Assembly: GCA_022376515.1 (NCBI GenBank)
Contig: WTXI01000209.1
Coordinates: forward strand, 1 to 64,000
Length of the DNA: 64,000 nucleotides
Source: Lactifluus volemus
Lineage: Eukaryota; Basidiomycota; Agaricomycetes; Russulales; Russulaceae
Reading direction: 5' to 3'
Part shown: positions 1-8,326 of the stretch, piece after piece
Numbering within the stretch: position 1 is the stretch's first letter
How the letters are laid out: each line of letters starts with the position of its first letter
Program-made: the position numbers and the translations under genes
Notes under the pieces: model-generated
Told to the model about the DNA's origin: nothing
Databases searched by the model: none
Seen by the model: the letters and a program-made list of their open reading frames with translations, nothing else

Positions 1-1502
1 TTCCACAGAACCACTGGCCGCAAGCTTCCAATCACAAACAATCGCGCTTGTCATCCATATCAGCAAAAACGTGCAAACTTCCTTAGGCTCAACTAGGCCC
101 TGTTAGGGACGCCTCAATATTTGTTGCTTTGCATCACTATCCACCACTGCCTCAGCTCCTGTGTGTCACCCTGAATGCGCCTCTTCAAACCCAGTCTGAC
201 AACCATAATTGGACAATGGATGGTAACTGCAGTGCTGTCTCAGGCTCTCTTTTAGCAACCGAGTCCGTTCCAGTTCCAAAGAGTTCTGCGGAAAGGGCCC
301 GACGAGAGAGGCTGGTCGGGCTTCCTGGAACGCAAGGCCACCTCGTGATTGTCGGGGACGCTTCGCGAAACAACTGCCTGCCGTATCGGGCTGTGATTAT
401 GTTCAAGGAATCTCGAAGGTTTCACGTTTAACAGGAGCTTCCGGGAGAGCTGGAACTTGTGGTGGTGTACTGGTGACCATGCCAAAATCTTCATTTTCGT
501 CATATTCAGATGGGAGACTGCGTGCAGCATGCGATCCCGCCGCGTCCGCGCATAACTCTGCCAACCCGGAAGGAACCCAAACCTTTGCACAGAAATAGCT
601 ATATACAAGTACATTATATGTTGGACACTCTGCTGGAGTGGCGGCTGCCGCAGTGGCAGCAGACTCGGAGGATGGCGTCGCACCTGCGCCATGGGCCTAC
701 GCCTGAAAAGGACCTCAGCGAGCATCACCTCTGGTGGCCCGCTCGTCCCACTGCTCACACCAGCGCCATCGCCCATGCCAGGTGGTGGCGCAGGTCCAAT
801 GGATGGCAAGCCAGGGAAGGGAGGAGTTTCCCGAAGCACGTGGATATACGATCGCGATAGTGCCACTGGCATTGTCTGGCTCAGCTCGCCTCAATTTCCT
901 TTGCTTCAGAGGTTGTCGCATTGGTGGTCTTTCGGACATGTTTCCTTGGGATATGTTTCGTTTCCCTGTCAACCTGAGGGATGTAGATAAGTTGAAGTAG
1001 TTTGTGGTGAGTTCAAACAACCACACCCACCGTGACTAACAACACATCCGGTGGGGGTTGTGCCAGCAAGCAAGCAAGGCAGTCATAAATGGTCGACTCA
1101 TGATTCCCATGACTTGCAGGTACATGTCATTCACGTACCTCTCCTTCCTTTGACTGTTTTCCGTCTTCCCTTTCTGAAATTTCCATCAGGATCCAAGTAT
1201 CTGGTGGGCGGGTACATTTCGGACTTGCATGGGTGGGGAGAGCAATCCGATGTCGTCATATAAAGTTCAACTCAAAAGAGACTCGCGCATTAGCGGACTA
1301 AATAGTGAGGAATCCAGGAATGTGTGGCGTTCCCCCGATCGTGAGTACACTTCCCGCGAGCCACGTGATCTGAGCCAATGAGATGGCTGCGGCTTATGAT
1401 TGGCCGTGGTTAATTTGAGGTTGTGAACCACTGGCCAAGTTCGACTTTTTACTCGTCGAGGGGATCTTGACATTGCTCTTCGATTCAGTTGCTAGTAACT
1501 TG

Positions 1503-1760
1503 CTACCGCTTGCTGTATTTTTTTCCTCTTTTCCCTGCGATGTGACAGTCTCCTGCCATCCGCGTCCTTTTTTCGTTCACCTGCGCTAATAAGCGCTGCC
1601 CGACGTCAATATCTCCTTCCTGCGCTGCTACTATATGCAAAGGTGACCAATCCTGTTTACGCTGCATTATTTGTCCTTCTTGAGTAAGGCCCTCATGACC
1701 GCAGCGAAAACGGCAACAAGCCTGACACGATGGCGCTCGCACTTTCACAGTATGCCGTGG
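1503..1760 (-). pseudogene. Ankyrin-repeat-like relic
   Basis: On the minus strand an open segment encodes WSPLHIVAAQEGDIDVGQRL, which fits the ankyrin consensus (W/TPLHxAAxxGxxxxVxxLL). Related remnants of the same sequence occur at about 5170-5340, 9880-10010, 11520-11720 and 15190-15400. No start codon, further repeats or intact exons can be joined around it, so I regard it as a decayed fragment of an ankyrin-type gene. The ankyrin call rests on one repeat only. Confidence 0.4.
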
Positions 1761-3229
1761 CCACTATCTAACCAGTCCCAGGAATTCATCTAGGGAATAC
1801 TCCGTGCACCAATGTTTACGCTCCCTTCCTGGCACGGAACGGCTTACCAACTGCCCTCCGAATGTCCGGTGTATGCGGTTGTGGTAATGTATCCGGTGGT
1901 GGCTATGGATTCTTGGCACAGCAAGTTATAAGGGCTGGCGGTGTTGCACTTGCTCAATTCTTCAAAGAGTCCCAAACTTGCCGTAGAACATACAGCATAG
2001 TAGGAGCAGTATCGGGTATCATAAAAGGCGGAACCCACCACCTTGAGCATATGAAATGAGGGGTTCTACACATATCATATTTCTCTGTTTGACTTGTGGA
2101 CTGTGACGTGTACTCTATCTGACTTGGCTAGAGCGGAGGAGCCTTCTGCTGGTTATCTGGGTGCCTGACGCGAGTGAGCCATGAACCCTCTGCTTGATAC
2201 CGTGCGGGCGCACCCTACTCACTGTTTGAAAGCTGTCTCCCATGTTGAATGGGACATTAGTGTAATATACTGTATCGCAGTTGCTATGGACAAAGTCCCA
2301 TCACCGGAACCGCATCGTGAGACTTGGTGCACCGCCAACCTCGGATCCGCAGTTTGTCATTACGGCAAGTGACATCGCAATCCTCCTCTTTGTAGTCTGA
2401 AAAAAACGTTATGCGCAGTCCGCAGTAAGCTTCTCACTAAAAGAACGGGGAAAGAAGACATTTGCCGCGTTAAAATTGACAATGTGGCGTGCAACCCAAT
2501 CTCGGATCGTGCGTCACATGACCTCGTACACGATCGGATCGTTTTCTTGACTAATTCTATCTCTTCATCCGAGACTTTCAGTGTAGCAGCAGTAGTCGTT
2601 ACGTGATGCTACTGTAGAACGCTTCTACGACGCGAATCATGACGCTAGTATCCGGCGGAAATGGGAAAGAAATGTCAAATTGAACCCTCCTTTTTTTTCC
2701 CTACAATCGATTCAAGCCAAAAAAGAACGTGAAACATTTGAGACGCATGTATTTGTTGTTCCATGAGAGATGAGTGTCAGCTGGTAGGTTTGATTAGATT
2801 CAAAAGAGTGGGGTGGATCGCAGTTCAGAGGTCAGAGTAGCAACAACAGAAAAAAAAAGAGGTTATTTACGAAACCCTCTGCGATAACGAACCTGTACAG
2901 AGTGTGTCGGCAAGAGAAGTATAGCCGGAGCGGTGGTTATACAAGTCGAGTTAGTTCCAACCTGGCTTCTTTCCGGCGGTCAAAAAGAACAAGCGCTACT
3001 AGCACTTATTGCCAATTCAGGATGGGTTGTCGGATCAATGGGCGACTGTCCGTTCACCTCATCACCGGGGAAACAATTTACTCGGTTCATTTCACCTCCT
3101 CCTTACGGCCTTGTAGGCCTATGAACATATCCCAATTATCTTCCGCAGCAAATGGTCGTGATAACACCGCAACCGAAACCGACAATCGCACCTCTCTGGG
3201 AAAACAATCCCCCACGACAGCCTGAGGTG

Positions 3230-3237
3230 TATAAAAG
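3230..3237 (+). promoter_or_regulatory. TATA box of the proline-rich secreted-protein gene
   Basis: TATAAAAG lies about 54 bases upstream of the ATG at 3291. The same element, in a recognisably homologous stretch, precedes the duplicate gene (13169-13176) and both GH45 genes (8319-8326 on the minus strand; ~17030-17037 in the form CATAAAAG). Confidence 0.6.
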
Positions 3238-3290
3238 CAGGGGCCTTGCTTCAGGGAGGCATTATCAACAACCGACCACAATAGCCAGCA

Positions 3291-3860
3291 ATGAAATCAG
3301 CTCTCATCTTCGTCGCATTCACCTCTCTGGCTGTTGCCGTACAAGGCGCCGCGTACTACCGTCGAGATGGTCTCGGTGACTTCCGTCCTTCCTCGCTCTT
3401 GGACGGTCAGGCGCCGCCCAAGGAGACCCTAGCTGGATCCATGCCGCCGCCGCCGCCTGGCCCGCCCCCCAGTGGATCCATCCCACCTGGCCCGGCCAAA
3501 AGCCCGCTACCCGTCGATCCCGGTCACTACCGCCGACAGGCTAGTCCCATCAGTGACATGCATCCTACCACCTCGTGCAAGGACGGTCAGGCGCCACCCA
3601 ACCAGACGCCGGGTGGTTCGGTGCCACCTGGCCCGTTCCCCAGCGGATCCATGCCACCACGCCTGTCCCCCAGCGGTCTTCCCGGATTTCCACCCAACGC
3701 AAATGGCCCGAGCGATCAAGGTCACGGTCACGGTTCTGTACGGCCCAACTCGAACCCAACTGAATCCCCACTGCCTAACTCGACCCCTGGTGCTTCCGTC
3801 CCGCCTGCCGCGACCCCAAACGGTAATTCCGCGCAGCCTAGTCCGTCCCAGGCCAACTGA
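3291..3860 (+). CDS. Secreted proline-rich protein, copy 1 (GH45-cassette chimera, possible Kex2-processed precursor)
   Basis: Single-exon gene, 189 residues. The first 19 residues (MKSALIFVAFTSLAVAVQG) form a clear signal peptide. The rest is rich in Pro, Ser, Gly and Asn without any enzyme domain. Two related modules follow Tyr/His-Tyr-Arg-Arg (residues ~22-25 and ~78-81), each with a DGQAPP block and PPGP/SGSxPP strings. Arg-Arg pairs after a signal peptide are possible Kex2 sites. There is one Cys in the mature part (in TSCKDG) and a His-Gly-His-Gly stretch. The promoter, signal-peptide codons and 3' flank are homologous to the GH45 genes at 7460-8246 and 17093-17869, but the middle is not. 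A second reading frame is also open across 3472-3885. Function unknown; a secreted effector-like or wall-associated peptide is inference only. Confidence 0.75.
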   Translation: MKSALIFVAFTSLAVAVQGAAYYRRDGLGDFRPSSLLDGQAPPKETLAGSMPPPPPGPPPSGSIPPGPAKSPLPVDPGHYRRQASPISDMHPTTSCKDGQAPPNQTPGGSVPPGPFPSGSMPPRLSPSGLPGFPPNANGPSDQGHGHGSVRPNSNPTESPLPNSTPGASVPPAATPNGNSAQPSPSQAN

Positions 3861-4399
3861 GTCCCCAAAGGTCAGGTCGACCTGAAGTGAATAAAGGTGC
3901 GAGACTTCTCCTTGACACGCATCCACGATGCAGTTTTGGTTGATTGATTGATGTAAACACCAGGCACCACACCCCGAGACACGACAAAGAGTAGTAAAGA
4001 GTTTGCATTCTAGGTTGAAAAAAAGAGTCGGGGGACGAATTGGACAATTAGTAATATTTTCACTTTGGCGTACTTAGAATCATGTCAAATGTGATTTTCG
4101 CTCGTTTCGAACGGTGGAGTCTCATAAGCCTTCAAAATCCAATATGCACTGAATTGTTTCTGGGTCAAGATTTTGCCACTCGGACATACTAGAGATTCAG
4201 TGAAGCTACGACTATATATTCTGGAACAAACTCACCCTGAGCCCTGAGTCCCAACTTCAAACAATATTGTCCCAATGGTAATATCCAGTGCCAACTTTCA
4301 GCCGAACCGAGGTCGTAGAGGCGCTCAGAGGATGGAGGGATGACATGGACAACAGAAGTGCTTGCTGAAGGGACTAGCCTGTTCGCATATGATACAAAA

Positions 4400-4840
4400 C
4401 GAAATCTGCGCCGTATTCCCGTGTGGCCTCTAGTCGCATCTGCCGCCACAGTGATAGTCACTGACTACGTGGACCCGCACCGATCTGAGATTGGCTATAC
4501 TATGCAAGCATGTGGCTGAGAAATGAGCGAGTAGGCCACGATTCGGGGACGCATTGAGTCCGTAGCGTGCAGAAGCCGAGCAACGTGGTAACGGCCCGAT
4601 GTCCTGGGGGGGCACCACGTATCACGAGTAGAGGCAATCCTACCATGCGTTGCCCAGGAGTCTGCATGGGATGCTGCCAGCGTGGAGATGTCGTGTGTCC
4701 TTTATATTAGCGAAATGTAATTCCAGAAAGGCATTCAGTCATTTTCCCAGCTGTCATAGCAAGGCGTCAACAGACAACAATACAAACCCCGACATCAGAC
4801 ATCACTTACCCCAAGGAGAGTGAGAAGTGTAACGTTCCTC
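4400..4840 (-). pseudogene. Decayed DHHC palmitoyltransferase fragment 1
   Basis: Minus-strand sequence aligns by eye with the 3' half of the intact DHHC gene at 31858-32951. Shared stretches include TGATAGTCA near 4450, the region around GTCCGTAGCGTGCAGAAGCCGAG (split across 4558-4580) and the end-of-exon-2 splice region near 4810-4825. Frames are broken by indels. A parallel relic sits at 14400-14840. Confidence 0.6.
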
Positions 4841-5169
4841 TGTATGACGATTTACCAACAAGCGCGATTCAAATTGTTCGGAGCCGCAAGCCACGTGACC
4901 CAAGTCATTGAGATGCTAGCTTATGATTGGCTCAGTTCAAACCCTAGTGAGTTCTATGCACATACAGCCTGTCCTTATTTTATCTCCCCATGCGTGGCTA
5001 TCTATTTGATCTTGTGAACTTACACACATTTACCCCCCGTCAGACACACTGGCCAAGTTCGACTTTTGGCCCACGAGAGGGATGGGGCGGGTTCTCGGGC
5101 ATGACATTTCACATGCATGGTGCGCTGAGTAGTAACTTGTACTCGTTGCATGATTACCGCTGACTGAAT

Positions 5170-5340
5170 TTGTTGTTCCTTGCGATGTGGCGGTGCCCTG
5201 CCATTCGCATCGTTCAGCTACGCCTTTTGCTTGAGTAAGCACTGCACGATATCGAGAACCCCTTCCTGCGTTACAATATGCATAAATGACCAGGCCCTGT
5301 CATTGCGCGCGTTCGAATCCCTGTCCTTGTCGAGTTAAAG
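5170..5340 (-). pseudogene. Ankyrin-like relic (second)
   Basis: Minus-strand translation gives a fragment with HIVTQEGVLDIVQCLLKQKA followed by a stop, resembling the second half of an ankyrin repeat. Direct and inverted copies are at 15190-15400 and 9880-10010. No intact gene can be built. Confidence 0.4.
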
Positions 5341-5775
5341 CTTCACGGCCGTAGCGAAAATTTCCCACAGAGTTGGCAAGCCCTGAGACGCGTAAAAAAA
5401 GGCAAACTTGGAGAATCCCGCTCACCGCCACCATTATCTTGTCTCTACCCTGACCGAGCTTCTCGAATCTGGCGACGAGACTGCGTGCTTTGGCTCGTAG
5501 GGCGTGCGCATCGCCTTCTTGGCAAGGATCGATGATCGTACAATGGGGACCGTCGATAAACTCCATGAGCGCATTCCCGAGCTCCGCGAGCTAGAGCGGA
5601 ACGAGGGGGTGGAAAGGAGGGGGAGAGAATATGTACATTGTTTAGTTGCTGATAACCGCTCTCTGGCACATTGGACAGGAAAGCTCACGAATTGCTCTAG
5701 TGCAGCGTCCAGAAGTTCGTTGAGAAATTTGAGCTTCTGATCTTCACCGATGCGGGCGCCACTGAACCTTGACAT
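5300..5775 (-). CDS. Unrecognised coding-like segment, probably a gene remnant
   Basis: Minus-strand ATG at 5775 opens MSRFSGARIGEDQKLKFLNE and an amphipathic helix-rich stretch. A second open segment (from about 5566) in another frame reads MEFIDGPHCTIIDPCQEGD and then a charged helix (ALRAKARSLVARFEKLGQGRD). A putative intron (GTACATATT ... CTCTAG, about 5580-5640) separates them, but its phase does not join the two frames without loss. Either my splice choice is wrong or the gene is broken. It merges downstream into the ankyrin-like relic, so an ankyrin-type protein with this N-terminal region is possible. I do not recognise the family. Confidence 0.35.
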
Positions 5776-5845
5776 GTCATGTGTCCATCAGCGTATTATC
5801 CACAGGCACAATTGGGAAATCGTCGTTATATCTACATACATCTTA

Positions 5846-6365
5846 TTACTCGGCAATTGGAACTTCGTGGGAATTGTTGAGCGTGTGAGAAGTCAATATG
5901 GATGTATCTGCTAGCACTTTGTGCACAGCAACCCAGAGGTGGTAGTATGTCTCCATGTCGTGATTAAGGCCCTTGAATACGTTGTCAAGTGAGCTTGCGT
6001 CGAAATTAAAATGCGACAGCGCTAAGGATAATAGGTAGTATAAAGTTCAGATTTCCCATGCAATCTCGGGAAGGGGGGAGGAGGCATACACCCCAGGGGC
6101 GGGAAGCAGGTAGAAACTCACCGTCCCAGTCTAGCGTGTCGGCAAGGATGTGGGTGCCAATACGCTCTTGAAGCAGTTTGAAAAAGTATGGGCGCCGGCG
6201 CCCCTTGGGCTTTGGGGGATGATGTTGTTTCTCCGATGAGATAGACAGAGGCGGCTGAGGGGCGTTGACAAGGATGGCCACATTCGTATCCCCGTCACGG
6301 CAGGTAAACAGCATCGTTGAACCGCCGACCATCAACGTCTGGTGAGTAAAAGAGAGTATGTTCAA
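5846..6365 (-). CDS. Unrecognised coding-like segment with two exons
   Basis: On the minus strand an open stretch from about 6365 to 6110 encodes a fragment with LMVGGSTMLFTCRDGDTNVA, then KPKGRRRPYFFKLLQERIGT and LADTLDWDGEF. After a probable intron a second stretch (about 6010-5846) encodes FNFDASSLDNVFKGLNHDME and ends HEVPIAE-stop. The composition is protein-like, but I recognise no domain. The 5' end is not defined; it may be the 3' part of a gene whose 5' end was lost when the neighbouring duplicated sequence (6420-6720) was inserted. No copy of it is seen elsewhere in the window. Confidence 0.35.
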
Positions 6366-6419
6366 TGTGATTCAAAGGAAAAAGAAGGTTGGTTGGATAA
6401 ATGGTTCACCTACGTTATA

Positions 6420-6720
6420 AGAAGCCCTTGCCGCAGAACTCTTCGGAGCTCAAGGCCTCGAACCGACTCGGTTGCTGAAACAGAGACGGCAGTTACCACC
6501 CACTACCGAGTTATGGTTGTCAGAAGAGGTGCATTCAGGGGGGTGACGCACAGGTGCTCAGGCTGTGGTGGATAGTGATCCGAAGCAAATATTGAGGCGT
6601 GAGGAAGCCGCAGCGGTCGCATGAAAATGCTAGGCCGTGACTGTGGCGTGGTAGGGGGAAGGACAGCGAGCTCGTTCGAATGCTGAGGCGGTGGTGTTAG
6701 CATGACAAGGAGTCAACAGA
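6420..6720 (-). repeat. Inverted partial copy of ~100-290
   Basis: The segment around 6425-6600 is the reverse complement of 100-290 (for example CAGAGACGGCAGTTACCACC versus its complement near 220-240) and matches 19435-19620 in the same orientation. It contains no gene. Confidence 0.7.
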
Positions 6721-6739
6721 CGACAATGCGAATTCGACA

Positions 6740-6935
6740 TTGAACCTTTCTTACCCAAGGACAGTGATGACCAAATCCTATGCGGGACACGCCACACGTT
6801 CAGTACTGAGTACTGAGCAATGATACGTTCCAGTGCATCCGACTCGAGTCTTGCAATCATCATTGAGGCAGAGATCGAACGTTCAGCGCTAGTAGCATGT
6901 TTGGAAATGCGCGTTAGCCGCTGTGCTGTGGTCAC
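6740..6935 (-). pseudogene. Decayed DHHC palmitoyltransferase fragment 2
   Basis: The minus strand aligns with exon 2 of the intact DHHC gene (32565-32318), ending at the same donor context (CACTGTCCTTGGGTAAG). The cysteine-rich codons are mutated: the place of the H-H-C-S-V-C stretch now reads through Ile and Val codons. Only this exon is left. Confidence 0.6.
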
Positions 6936-7459
6936 TGCCAGCGCCTGTCTCGTGACTCTTACAGCTGTAAGTTACTGACTTACGTATGTCCCGAAATTGA
7001 AAAAAAGGAACGACGGTGTGGACCTTTTTTTTCGACCAGGCTAGTCTCTTCAGCGAGCATTTCCATGTCAGTCCTCCTATGCAGCGGAATAGACACGAGC
7101 TTCACATATCTAGTAGTATCCAATCACATCTTCTGAGCGCGTTTACTACGGACTGAAAACTGGTACTGGGCTCAGGGTGAGTTTGTTCCAGAATCTATAG
7201 CCTTAGCTCCTCTGAATCTCACTGGTTTTTACGTCCCGCCAAAAATTAACCCAGAAACAATTCGGCGGATACGGGGTTTTGAGGGCAGGGCTTTTGGAAC
7301 ACCATTGTTCGAAACGAGCGAAAATCACTGGCAGCTTTCTAGGTACGCCAAAGTTACTTAATTGTTTCATCTCCCTCCTCCAAATTCTGCACCATACATC
7401 AACCTTTTCCGACTTCGAATACAAACTGTTTACTGAAGCACATCGTGCCAGTGCTTTCA

Positions 7460-8246
7460 TTACGGTGCGGTGCCTGATGTTTAGGTAAACAAAACCTCTG
7501 CATGCCAAGGAAAAAGACTCGCACCTTGATTTCCGCAGGCTGTTGCCGGCCAGAATGGCGCGGTGAGAGGAGCAAGGCACGCCCCATTCCAGAGCTTTGT
7601 CGTAGACTGAGTGCCCTGCCACTGGAGGCAAGATACTTCTTCGTATGTTCCGGTCAGTGCACCGATCGGGCCTGGGAAAAATGCCCCTGGGGCACCCGAT
7701 TCCTCGCACAGATCAAAGCTAAGAACAGTTTATTTTTAGCATGTCACTCATTCCAACGAAGAGAAAGGAAACGAATCACGCACTGCACTGAAGTATTGAA
7801 GTTATTGGTTGGCTTGGTACGTGTCTGGCCACACCATTGCTCATTTCCTTGTTTGGGACACAAATTATTGACCATCACGATAATACTGGTGGGTGTAATC
7901 TGGTTTTGGGGCGAGTAGGGGTCCGCCAGGCCGGTCACTTTGAAGCAGCGCCCGCAAGCATCACCCGCACCCAACCCTACCTCGGCACCATATGCGAGCT
8001 GGCTCATCGCGGCTGAGAAGCCATTAACGGTTTGACCACAAGCTACCAGGAGACGTTACACTCAGCATGAATTCATGAAGTACCCACCCAACCGTGGTGA
8101 AACTTACCGGGACTTTGACAGCCACTGTAGTGGGTGAAGGACGCAGTGCCCGAAGGGTTTTGAATATATCCACCCTTCGTGTCACGTGGGACGTTCATGG
8201 CAACAGCCAGAGAGGAAAATGCGACGAAGACGAGAACTGCTTTCAT
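7460..8246 (-). CDS. GH45 endoglucanase (subfamily C type), copy A
   Basis: Secreted endo-beta-1,4-glucanase-like protein of 201 residues. Exons on the minus strand are 8246-8108, 8042-7784, 7718-7525 and 7473-7460; phases agree throughout. A signal peptide (MKAVLVFVAFSSLAVAM) is followed by GGYIQNPSGTASFTHYSGC, GDACGRCF, CPKQGNEQWCGQT and HFDLCEES, ending CGNQGTAP-stop. By the numbering known for the Phanerochaete Cel45A enzyme, the Asn of QGN and the Asp of HFD, its proposed catalytic base and acid, are both kept. The Asp of the conserved T-D-x-C-P motif is Asn here (VNNLCP), unlike copy B. There is no cellulose-binding module. The last exon encodes only GTAP and a stop, split by a 51-nt intron. 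Pairs with copy B across the inverted repeat. Confidence 0.88.
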
Positions 8247-8318
8247 TGCGGGATATTGTAGCTGTTGCTGTTGTTGTCCGTACTGTCCGACACCCTCTTA
8301 CTCAAGCTCTTAGTCCTG

Positions 8319-8326
8319 CTTTTATA
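8319..8326 (-). promoter_or_regulatory. TATA box of GH45 copy A
   Basis: TATAAAAG on the minus strand about 73 bases upstream of the ATG at 8246, within AGCGTATAAAAGCAGGA, shared with the other members of the family. Confidence 0.55.

Larger units (their letters stand above)
100..5000. repeat. Segmental duplication, copy 1 (direct repeat of ~10230-15030)
   Basis: Nearly colinear sequence recurs about 10 kb downstream: the secreted-protein start codons lie at 3291 and 13239, and the final shared GAGAGTGAGAAGTG lies near 4816 and 14826. Both copies contain, in order, an untranslated-looking 5' part, an ankyrin-like relic, the proline-rich gene and a DHHC relic. The copies differ by many small indels and substitutions outside the coding region but are very close around the proline-rich gene. 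The stretch 1-1500 holds no gene I recognise. Confidence 0.85.

Noticed and set aside
3507..3926. 139-codon minus-strand frame over the proline-rich gene
   Set aside because: Composition is the complement of Pro/Ser codons; the plus frame has signal peptide, TATA box and a duplicate.
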